This document shows positions 1-5,452 of a stretch of 5,452 bases of DNA, piece by piece. The translations under genes were made by a program, and so were the position numbers. Position 1 is the first letter of the stretch; each line of letters begins with the position of its first letter. This DNA is from Spirochaetaceae bacterium (GTDB lineage: Bacteria > Spirochaetota > Spirochaetia > Treponematales > Breznakiellaceae), in assembly GCA_031278295.1 (NCBI GenBank), contig JAITKQ010000140.1, positions 1 through 5,452 of the forward strand, written 5' to 3'. The notes under the pieces were generated by a model that saw nothing but the letters and a program-made list of their open reading frames with translations, did no database searches and was not told the DNA's origin.

Positions 1-727
1 GCCGTGCGCCCTGTATGCCGAATTTATAGTCTATACGGGTCTGTTCGTACAGATCGTAGGCGTGTACCAGTTCGGGATCGCTCCTGATCTTCTCCAGTTT
101 GGCTTGCGCCTCCTGTATAGCCATGTCCATCTTTACTACCTCCTCGATAAGTTCCGCCGGGCTTTGCTCGTCAAAGTATGCCATCCACCGGTGTATCGCT
201 TCCATATAATCCTTGTCTTTCTGTTTTCTCCACCTTACCATGTCTATATAGTGCATTTCCAGCGCGCCCGTCAGCATATAGTCTTTGTGCCGGTCCTCGT
301 ACAGGTGAAAGCTCGTGTGGAATTCATCAAGCGGTATATACCCGAAGTCCAGGATATTTATCACGATGACAGTAGGTAAATCTATGTAGCCCTGCCCCTC
401 CACGATGCCCCTCGTGTACTCCAGCGCCCAGTAACGGAGAGAGCGTTTGTCCATATTGAACTCGTTCTTCAACTGGATTTCGATGTTTACCCGCGTGTCG
501 CCGGCCAGCGCCGCCCGCACATCGAGCTTGGAGGTCTTGCCGCCCGGAAAGTCCGCCGGAAACTCTTTGTTTTCGATAATTTCGAGGGAGACGATCAGGC
601 CTTTGCCGGTGCGTTTTAATATGGCGTTCAGCAGGGCGATAAGCTGCGTCTCGTCGCCCTTTTCGCCGAAGACTTTTTTGAAGGCAAAGTCGTTTAACAC
701 GCGGAGCCTTGTTGTTTTTTCAGTCAT
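1..727 (-). CDS. Rpn family recombination-promoting nuclease / putative transposase, N-terminal part (C-terminus outside the window)
   Basis: The minus-strand frame from the ATG at 727-725 is open for 242 codons to the window edge. The protein begins MTEKTTRLRVLNDFAFKKVF, the typical opening of the Rpn/PD-(D/E)XK nuclease 'transposase' family (a short N-terminal stretch, then NDxxFKKVFG). The likely active-site set follows: Asp69 in KLDV, then Glu83-x-Gln85 in NIEIQ, followed by the usual R-S-L-R-Y-W segment at about 95-100. A conserved middle region covers about 118-165, and a charged helical tail begins near 190. Family members are usually near 300 residues, so roughly 50 or more C-terminal residues should lie to the left. 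Known Rpn proteins are DNA endonucleases that promote RecA-independent recombination; that role is taken from the family. No Shine-Dalgarno sequence precedes the ATG. The gene diverges from the plus-strand operon. I am confident of the family; activity is not shown. Confidence 0.88.
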   Translation of the reverse strand, partial: MTEKTTRLRVLNDFAFKKVFGEKGDETQLIALLNAILKRTGKGLIVSLEIIENKEFPADFPGGKTSKLDVRAALAGDTRVNIEIQLKNEFNMDKRSLRYWALEYTRGIVEGQGYIDLPTVIVINILDFGYIPLDEFHTSFHLYEDRHKDYMLTGALEMHYIDMVRWRKQKDKDYMEAIHRWMAYFDEQSPAELIEEVVKMDMAIQEAQAKLEKIRSDPELVHAYDLYEQTRIDYKFGIQGAR

Positions 728-734
728 GATGATG

Positions 735-763
735 AGTGTAGCGTTGTTTGGCTCAGGCTACAA
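735..763 (-). promoter_or_regulatory. Possible sigma70-type promoter of the Rpn-like gene, giving a nearly leaderless transcript
   Basis: On the minus strand, TTGTAG (763-758) and TACACT (740-735) are separated by 17 nt. They match the -35 and -10 consensus at 3/6 and 4/6 positions. The -10 box lies only 7 nt before the ATG at 727, so transcription would start at or next to the start codon, which fits the lack of a ribosome binding site. The matches are weak, so this is tentative. Confidence 0.25.
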
Positions 764-764
764 T
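759..764 (+). promoter_or_regulatory. Possible -10 box for the aminotransferase/XDH-like operon
   Basis: TACAAT matches the TATAAT consensus at 5 of 6 positions and lies 23 nt before the ATG at 788, leaving room for a short leader that contains AGGG (780-783). No good -35 hexamer is seen 15-18 nt upstream. The box overlaps the possible minus-strand -35 element, so the two divergent transcription units may share this stretch. Weak evidence. Confidence 0.2.
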
Positions 765-787
765 CGGGGGGCGCGGGGCAGGGCGCC

Positions 788-2131
788 ATGTTTTTCCCCT
801 TAGACCCTGAAATGTCCTGTCATGCAGGAGCTTTGCCCGTTTCAACGCGGCATCTTGAAACGGGGCGGGGAATGAGGCAAAGTATAAGTATGCCCGCACA
901 TTCCCGCAACGGCGCCGGCACGATTCCGTTTGCGCGTCCGTTCATCGGAAAGGAGGAGGAGGACGCCGTTTTACGGGTGCTCAGATCCGGTTGGCTTACG
1001 ACAGACGGGGAGGCGCTCGCTTTTGAACAGGAATTCGCGGAACGTCTCGGGCGGGCGGCCGGGACGCCGCTTGCCGCCGCCGCCGTAAGCAGCGGGACGG
1101 GCGGCCTCCACCTGGCGCTGGAAGCCTGCGGCCTGCGCGCGGGGGATGTCGCCCTCGTGCCCGCGTACACCTTTGCGGCAACGGCCGGGGCTGCCGTCTG
1201 CCTTGGCGCGGAAGTCGCGTTTGTAGACTGCGCGGCGGACTCCTTCCTGCTGGACACGGACAGCCTTGAACGCACGGCGCGGCGTCTTGCCGAAGGTAAA
1301 ACGGCCTATGAAACGGGAGGCCCCGCCGGAAGGCCGCGCGTCGTCGTACCGGTACATTTCGGAGGGCTCTGCTGCGACATGGGCGCAGTCAACGAAACGG
1401 CGCGCCGTTACGGCATGTCCGTTGTGGAGGACGCCGCCCACGCCTTCCCCGCGTACACCGAAACGGGCGAACCTGCCGGCACCTTGGGCGATGCCGGCGT
1501 ATTTTCGTTTTACGCGACAAAAACAATTACCTCAGGCGAAGGCGGGATGGTGGTAAGCCGCAACCGGGATTTGATAAACCGTGTGTCCTTGCTCCGCTGC
1601 CACGGCATAGACCGTCCCGTTTGGAACCGTTATACCGGCGAAAAGGCTTCGTGGTACTATGAAGTCGTCCAGGCCGGTTACAAGTACAACCTTCCCGACA
1701 TACTTGCCTCGATAGGCCGGGTCCAACTGCGACGCGCGGACGAGCTGCTGGACAAACGTAAACGCATAGCGGCCCGTTACGACGCCGCCTTTTCGGGTAT
1801 ACCGGCGCTTTCCACCCCGCCCGCTTCGGCGGGCGACGCCCGGCATCTGTACCCCTTGCGGCTGAACCCGCCGCTTGCCGCCGTCCGCGATCACTGTGTC
1901 AGGAAACTTCAGGACATGGGTATAGGCGTTTCCGTCCACTTTATCCCGCTCCACAAGATGCCGTACTACAGGAAGCGTTACGGCCTGAAGGACGGGGACT
2001 TTCCCCGCGCCGAAGATACGTACAGCCGCGTGATTTCGCTGCCTATATGGCCGGGTATGACGGAGGAAGAGACGGGGCGTGTCATAGATTCGGTTTTTGA
2101 ATTGACAGGGGGCAAGAATCCTTGTTTGTAG
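788..2131 (+). CDS. DegT/DnrJ/EryC1/StrS family PLP-dependent sugar aminotransferase
   Basis: This 447-residue protein matches the sugar-nucleotide aminotransferase family along its length (fold-type I PLP enzymes). It shows IPFARPFIG at 46-54, the RSGWLTTDG segment at 66-74, the phosphate-binding SSGTGGLHLAL at 101-111, PAYTFAATA at 125-133, and VPVHFGGLCCDM at 187-198. It also has EDAAHAF with Asp215 and His218 near the cofactor, the PLP lysine Lys245 in FSFYATKTITSGEGG, GYKYNLPDI at 297-305, and SVHFIPLHKMPYYRKRYG near 382-399. The last motif resembles ArnB/WecE-like enzymes that aminate UDP- or dTDP-4-keto sugars for surface glycans; the exact substrate cannot be read. The start is uncertain. 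The ATG at 788 has AGGG four bases upstream, but residues 1-34 look unlike the family, so the in-frame ATGs at 872 or 890 are real alternatives. It is the first gene of the operon and its end overlaps the next gene by 10 nt. Confidence 0.93.
   Translation: MFFPLDPEMSCHAGALPVSTRHLETGRGMRQSISMPAHSRNGAGTIPFARPFIGKEEEDAVLRVLRSGWLTTDGEALAFEQEFAERLGRAAGTPLAAAAVSSGTGGLHLALEACGLRAGDVALVPAYTFAATAGAAVCLGAEVAFVDCAADSFLLDTDSLERTARRLAEGKTAYETGGPAGRPRVVVPVHFGGLCCDMGAVNETARRYGMSVVEDAAHAFPAYTETGEPAGTLGDAGVFSFYATKTITSGEGGMVVSRNRDLINRVSLLRCHGIDRPVWNRYTGEKASWYYEVVQAGYKYNLPDILASIGRVQLRRADELLDKRKRIAARYDAAFSGIPALSTPPASAGDARHLYPLRLNPPLAAVRDHCVRKLQDMGIGVSVHFIPLHKMPYYRKRYGLKDGDFPRAEDTYSRVISLPIWPGMTEEETGRVIDSVFELTGGKNPCL
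2107..2112 (+). promoter_or_regulatory. Ribosome binding site that supports a TTG start
   Basis: AGGGGG lies 9 nt before the TTG at 2122, inside the 3' end of the aminotransferase gene. An in-frame TGA at 2098-2100 limits the downstream gene to a start after 2100, and no ATG or GTG lies between that stop and the first conserved residues (VDDI). The TTG with this site is therefore the best choice. Confidence 0.6.
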
Positions 2132-3942
2132 ACGACATATTCCTGCAAGATCAGTATTTCGCCGTAACCGTACGTTCACCGTCCGCCAATTGCCTGTTAA
2201 AAGATGTACGCTGCCCCGTACCGGATCCCCGGTACAGGCTGATACGCGCCTCCGACATTCCCGGAAAAAATTGTTTGGCGGGCAGCGCCGTACCGGTACT
2301 TGCCCAGGAAAGGCTCTGCTACACCGGCGAACCCGTCGCGATACTTACCGGGCCGGATTACGCGAAACTTGAGGAGCTTGCCGCCTGTACCGTGATCGAG
2401 ACGGCGCCTGCCGCGCCGCCTGTATTTTCCATGGACTCGGACGGCGCGGAAATCGCGGCCCAGGTCATGCTCGAAATGGACGCCTTTCCAAAAAATGTTT
2501 CCATGCCGAAAGAAAGGCCGGAGACAAACGGAGCGGACGATTCCGCCGCGGCGGCGGCTGACGGCCAGGAAGCGGAACCCGCCCTTGTAAGCGGGTTTTA
2601 CAGAACCGGTATGCAGGAACACTGGTACAGCGAACCGCACGGGGCCCACGCCGCCGTCAGGGACGGCGGCGTGATCGTATACACGGCGACACAGTGGCCG
2701 AATCATGTAAAACAGAGCGTCGCGGAGGCGCTGGCCTTACCGGTCGGCGCGGTTTCCCTCAAAACGGCGGAATCCGGGCTTCACTTTGACGGAAAAATCT
2801 GGTACCCGTCCCTTGTCACGGTACACGCCGCGCTTGCGGCATTTATCATAAAAAAACCTGTTAAACTGATGTTGACCCGCGAGGAAGACTTCTTCTTTTC
2901 GCCAAAACGCCCGGAAACCACCTTGGAATTTTGCAGCCGTCTCGATCGCAAGGGCGAACCTTACGAGACAACGGTAAATGTGCGTGCCGGTTTCGGCTCG
3001 GAAACTTTTTTTGCGGGCCTCATGCTGGACAGCATCGCGCGGGCGGCAGCCGGCCACTACAGGCTTGGCCGCATAAGGGTAAAGGCTGAAGCGGTAAAGA
3101 CGAATCTGCCCCCGGCCGGCCCCTTTGCCGGCTTCGGCGCGGCGCAGGGTTTATTCGCGCTGGAACGCCACATCGCAAAAATCGCCGACACGGTACGCGA
3201 GGAGGGCTCGGAATGGCGGGGCCGTCATTACAATGAAAAAAAACTGACTACGGATGAACTTGAAAAATTGATCGAGACCCTGATGGAACAATCCGATTAC
3301 AGGCGAAAATGGGCCGCCTACGAACTGCTCCGCCAGCGCCGGGATGAGGCGGGCGTTAAAACGGGCCCGGTACGCGGTATCGGCCTGGCCGCCATCGCTT
3401 ACGGCAGCGGAAAAATCCGCTACAACCTTTCCGCCAGGTCCGAGGTCCCGCCCGTTCCGGTACCGGACTCGCCGCCGCTCGCCGCCGCGATCGTTGAGCT
3501 GGAGATCGACAGGCTTGATTTTTCCGCAAACGTACGTTGTCTCTGTTTATCCGTCCTCACCGGCGCACTGAACGACAAACGGGCCGCCCGCCGCAAGCTA
3601 CTACAGAACAGCGCCTGCGCCCTGGGCTGGACAACCACAGAGAAGCTTGAATACAGGGACGGGCGAATCGGCAAAAACGAACCCTTTGATTACCGGATTC
3701 CGCCGCCATCCTCCATCCCCCCGGTAAAGCTTACCATTTGCGAACGGTCCGCCGCCGAAGAAAACGCTGAGGTGATCCGTGAACTGCCGTACTGCGTTAT
3801 TCCGGCGGCATACCTGCAAGCGCTTACACAGGCCTGCGATCACCATTTTCAGTCAATACCTGTGTCCGCCCGCGACATCTGGTGCGTCCTTGAAAGCAAC
3901 GAGCGCCGCAGGCAGGACGCGCGCGGGGAAAAAGAAGAATGA
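2122..3942 (+). CDS. Xanthine dehydrogenase/aldehyde oxidase-like molybdopterin-binding subunit, short and divergent
   Basis: This 606-residue protein starts at TTG. Residues 3-100 are the a/b hammerhead domain (VDDIFLQDQYFAVTVRSP, ASDIPGKN, PVLAQERLCYTGEPVAI). After a variable Ala-rich stretch (103-155) comes the molybdopterin domain: SEPHGAHAAV at 170-179, a TATQWP segment at 188-193, KKPVKLMLTREEDFFFSPKR at 244-263, PFAGFGAAQGLFALERH at 334-350 and RGRHYN at 366-371. The C-terminal part (about 454-590) contains VELEID, a Y-x-IPPPSSIPP segment and RELPYCVIPAAYLQAL. Several canonical features are altered. The GGGFGGK loop is replaced by ESGLHFDGK (217-225), the FRGFG arginine is Ala336, and roughly 150 residues that normally follow the GIG segment (419-421), including the GQG region, are absent. 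Typical subunits have about 700-780 residues. Glu554 may correspond to the catalytic glutamate of the GxGE motif. Family assignment is firm; cofactor binding and substrate are uncertain. Confidence 0.85.
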   Translation: MFVDDIFLQDQYFAVTVRSPSANCLLKDVRCPVPDPRYRLIRASDIPGKNCLAGSAVPVLAQERLCYTGEPVAILTGPDYAKLEELAACTVIETAPAAPPVFSMDSDGAEIAAQVMLEMDAFPKNVSMPKERPETNGADDSAAAAADGQEAEPALVSGFYRTGMQEHWYSEPHGAHAAVRDGGVIVYTATQWPNHVKQSVAEALALPVGAVSLKTAESGLHFDGKIWYPSLVTVHAALAAFIIKKPVKLMLTREEDFFFSPKRPETTLEFCSRLDRKGEPYETTVNVRAGFGSETFFAGLMLDSIARAAAGHYRLGRIRVKAEAVKTNLPPAGPFAGFGAAQGLFALERHIAKIADTVREEGSEWRGRHYNEKKLTTDELEKLIETLMEQSDYRRKWAAYELLRQRRDEAGVKTGPVRGIGLAAIAYGSGKIRYNLSARSEVPPVPVPDSPPLAAAIVELEIDRLDFSANVRCLCLSVLTGALNDKRAARRKLLQNSACALGWTTTEKLEYRDGRIGKNEPFDYRIPPPSSIPPVKLTICERSAAEENAEVIRELPYCVIPAAYLQALTQACDHHFQSIPVSARDIWCVLESNERRRQDARGEKEE

Positions 3943-4424
3943 CGGTAGCTTTCATCCTGAATGGTGAAGACGTTTCGGTGGACTCGGAACCGAACCGGCG
4001 GCTCATAGACATACTGCGCGGTGATTTTATGCTGTACGGCGCAAAACGCGGCTGTTTAAGCGGTATCTGCGGCGCCTGCGCCGTAATATTCAACGGTTCT
4101 TTAAGCGCCGCCTGCATGATACCGGCGTTCCGTGTTCACGGCAGCGAGGTTATCACCATCGAAGGTTTTTCACTCACAAACAATTACACCGATGTAGTGC
4201 GGGGCTTCAGCCTTCACAATGTGGAAAACTGCCGGTTTTGCGGTGCGGCAAAGATTCTTTTAACGGAAACCCTGCTTGCCGAAAAGGAACTGCCGCCGCC
4301 CGGCGAAATTCTTTCGGCCTTCGACAGCATAAGGTGCCGCTGTACCCGGTCCGAAAACCTGCCCGCCGCTGTTATGGAGGCGGCGGAGATCCGCCAAAGG
4401 AGGCGTCGTGGGCGGAAACATTAG
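3939..4424 (+). CDS. (2Fe-2S)-binding small subunit of the XDH/aldehyde oxidase-like complex
   Basis: The protein has 161 residues, the usual size for the small electron-transfer subunit. The N-terminal plant-ferredoxin-like domain opens with FILNGEDVSVD and carries the first cluster ligands Cys39, Cys44, Cys47 and Cys59 (C-x4-C-x2-C-x11-C in GCLSGICGACAVIFNG). The C-terminal helical [2Fe-2S] domain keeps Cys98 and Cys101 (NCRFC) and Cys133 and Cys135 (RCRC), so all eight ligands are present. Residues around the second cluster differ from the family: QCGFCTPG became NCRFCGAAK, and GNLCRCTGY became SIRCRCTRSE. The tail is very basic (RQRRRRGRK). The protein should carry electrons between the molybdenum and FAD subunits. 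Its ATG overlaps the previous stop as ATGA, with GGGGAA 8 nt upstream, and its end overlaps the next gene by 17 nt. Confidence 0.92.
   Translation: MTVAFILNGEDVSVDSEPNRRLIDILRGDFMLYGAKRGCLSGICGACAVIFNGSLSAACMIPAFRVHGSEVITIEGFSLTNNYTDVVRGFSLHNVENCRFCGAAKILLTETLLAEKELPPPGEILSAFDSIRCRCTRSENLPAAVMEAAEIRQRRRRGRKH
4396..4403 (+). promoter_or_regulatory. Strong Shine-Dalgarno that supports a GTG start
   Basis: AAAGGAGG lies 4 nt before the GTG at 4408, within the coding end of the 2Fe-2S gene. The match to the anti-Shine-Dalgarno sequence is near perfect, though the spacing is a little short. It supports the GTG and hence the 17-nt gene overlap. The next ATG (codon 14, position 4447) would cut into the start of the domain. 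Confidence 0.7.
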
Positions 4425-5241
4425 CCGTATCCTTAACCCGGCCAGTATGCAGGAATTTTGGGGTATGTTAAACCGCTTTGGCGGCATAGACATCTTTTCC
4501 GTCAGCGGACGGCAGATGCGGGAACAGCGCGGCAGGATGATTACACTACCCGAAATCATAATCAACACGGACAGGCTAAGCGAACTGCACAGCATCAACC
4601 GCACCGAACGTTACATAGAAACAGGTTCAATGGTAAGGCTGCAACAGATTTGCAAACTTGGAAAGATCGTCCCTGCCGCCCTCAGGCAGGCCCTGGACTG
4701 CCTGTACGGCAGATTCCTGCGAAACACGATCACCCTGGGCGGCGCCATTTGCGGGATTTCGGACTACGAACCGCTCGCCGCCGCCCTCATAGCCCTAGGC
4801 GTCCGCTTCGAACTGCGTACAGGTTCCCAGACCCGTTGGATCAGCGCGGGCCGCCTTACCGGCCCCGAAAAATCCGGCGTCTTTCATCCCAACGAAATCC
4901 TGTGCCGTATCAGAATCCCGCTCGATCAGTGGGATTTTACCCTTTGCAGGCATTTGGACGCGGTAAACGAAGCCACCGGCGAATGCGGTTTTATCGTACT
5001 CCTTGCCCGCATTCAAAACGACATCCTGTCCGATATACGCATCGTATTTTCCGGGGTACAGGTGATACAGGACAGAAACCGCGAAACAAGCCTGCTGGGT
5101 AAAAAACTGCCGCTCGCCAAAAAAGACGCCGCCGCTTTCACCAATCTTTGGAAAAATTCCCTGCCCGAAAACGTCCCTGCCTTCCTCCGCTGCCGCATCC
5201 TTTCATTCGTAGAAAGCGCGATCCTGAATTTTACCGACTAA
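4408..5241 (+). CDS. FAD-binding subunit of the XDH/molybdopterin dehydrogenase-like complex (CoxM/XdhB/YgfM type)
   Basis: This 277-residue protein starts at GTG and has the usual size for the separate FAD subunit. It opens with a LNPASMQEF segment like the family's P-x-S-x-x-EAL. IIINTDRLSELHSI (50-63) and ETGSMVRLQQI (71-81) follow. The flavin-domain core is IVPAALRQAL then FLRNTITLGGAICGISDYEPLAAALIALG (87-131, in two parts), and NEILCRIRIP (162-171) leads into the CO dehydrogenase flavoprotein C-terminal domain. The family AGGTDL motif is replaced by VSGRQM (32-37), and the Asn of TLGGN is Ala113, while the S-D-x-x-P residues (118-122) remain. From memory the layout resembles the YgfM-type subunits more than classical XdhB. 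FAD should accept electrons from the 2Fe-2S subunit, but binding may be altered. It is the last gene of the operon, and its TAA abuts a poly-G run. Confidence 0.88.
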   Translation: MGGNISRILNPASMQEFWGMLNRFGGIDIFSVSGRQMREQRGRMITLPEIIINTDRLSELHSINRTERYIETGSMVRLQQICKLGKIVPAALRQALDCLYGRFLRNTITLGGAICGISDYEPLAAALIALGVRFELRTGSQTRWISAGRLTGPEKSGVFHPNEILCRIRIPLDQWDFTLCRHLDAVNEATGECGFIVLLARIQNDILSDIRIVFSGVQVIQDRNRETSLLGKKLPLAKKDAAAFTNLWKNSLPENVPAFLRCRILSFVESAILNFTD

Positions 5242-5323
5242 GGGGGGGGGGGGGGGGGGGGGGGGTTGTGGCCCCAGTTTGGGCCCACCCCCCCCAGGTC
5301 CGCGCGCCCCGGGGGGGGGGGGG
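5242..5323. repeat. Extreme homopolymer/low-complexity tract (G24, C8, G13)
   Basis: Directly after the TAA at 5239-5241 come 24 G in a row (5242-5265). A GC-rich stretch follows, with eight C (5288-5295) and then 13 G (5311-5323) after CCCC. A small possible hairpin, GGCCC/GGGCC with a CAGTTT loop, lies at 5270-5285. The composition is unlike the rest of the window. It may be a sequencing or assembly artefact, for example poly-G calls at a contig join, or a true slippage-prone tract. Spirochaetes are known to have poly-G tracts that vary in length upstream of some surface-protein genes. Confidence 0.85.
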
Positions 5324-5376
5324 CGCCCGCGCAAGAGGCTGTAAACAAAGTGCAATAATGGCTGTTTTTTGAAGGT

Positions 5377-5452
5377 TCAGGCGGACAGTTTTCCATGTTT
5401 ACGGTTCATTTCCGCGGCTGTCAGGTTGCTTCCCCTCCCTATCCCCTGTTTT
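5377..5452 (-). CDS. 3' end of an unrecognised gene converging on the operon (partial)
   Basis: On the minus strand, the frame starting at 5451 is open for 24 codons and ends at TGA (5379-5377). The peptide ends in KHGKLSA and includes GRGSNLTAAEMNRKHG, a natural-looking charged, helix-prone C-terminus. The other two minus-strand frames meet stops within this stretch. I cannot name a family from so few residues, and a chance open frame is possible. If real, its gene extends beyond the right edge and converges on the FAD-subunit gene. Confidence 0.35.
   Translation of the reverse strand, partial: KQGIGRGSNLTAAEMNRKHGKLSA

Noticed and set aside
447..803. Plus-strand open frame of 118 codons
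   Set aside because: It lies opposite the Rpn-like gene, which has clear family motifs; its own product shows none.
971..2179. Long antisense open frames opposite the aminotransferase (971-1441 and 1532-2179, minus strand)
   Set aside because: They encode Arg/Gly/Val-rich sequence with no family resemblance and arise from the GC-rich codon pattern of the well-supported plus-strand gene.
5270..5370. Rho-independent terminator after the operon
   Set aside because: The short GGCCC/GGGCC hairpin is followed by C, not T; the T6 run at 5365-5370 has no good stem before it.
5333..5370. GGCTGT direct repeat (5337-5342 and 5360-5365), considered as an insertion-sequence end
   Set aside because: Only six bases, in direct rather than inverted orientation, with no matching partner end or target duplication in the window.
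5148..5372. Plus-strand open frame crossing the poly-G tract
   Set aside because: It is out of frame with the FAD-subunit gene for half its length and then translates the homopolymers as poly-Gly; not a credible protein.

Overview
This is a GC-rich bacterial window. It probably comes from a spirochaete of the Treponema type, such as a gut-associated lineage. That is inference: Rpn/PD-(D/E)XK nuclease genes are common in those genomes and the protein style fits, but no rRNA or marker gene is present to prove it.

Layout: (1) Positions 1-727, minus strand, hold the N-terminal 242 codons of an Rpn-family recombination-promoting nuclease (putative transposase). It runs off the left edge. (2) Positions 728-787 are a short divergent intergenic region with weak promoter-like hexamers facing both ways. 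(3) Positions 788-5241, plus strand, carry four genes with no spacing between them. They are a DegT/DnrJ/EryC1/StrS-type PLP sugar aminotransferase, then the three subunits of a xanthine dehydrogenase/aldehyde oxidase-like complex: molybdopterin subunit, 2x[2Fe-2S] subunit and FAD subunit. Successive genes overlap by 10, 4 and 17 nt, and two start at non-ATG codons (TTG, GTG), so the group is very likely one translationally coupled operon. (4) Positions 5242-5323 are extreme low-complexity sequence: 24 G, then C8, then G13. This is either a sequencing/assembly artefact or a hypervariable homopolymer. (5) Positions 5377-5452, minus strand, appear to hold the last 24 codons of a converging, unrecognised gene.

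How the genes may work together: in the canonical family the molybdenum subunit hydroxylates a substrate, electrons pass through the two [2Fe-2S] clusters, and the FAD subunit hands them to an acceptor. Here all eight Fe-S cysteines are kept. The molybdenum subunit, however, has lost the glycine-rich GGGFGGK-type loop, the arginine of the FRGFG motif and about 150 residues around the usual GQG region. The FAD subunit has also lost parts of its flavin motifs. The complex is therefore either a strongly diverged, possibly repurposed branch of the family or one that is decaying. Open frames, overlapping genes and conserved cysteines argue against simple decay. Its coupling to a sugar aminotransferase is unexpected and is the most interesting point of the window.
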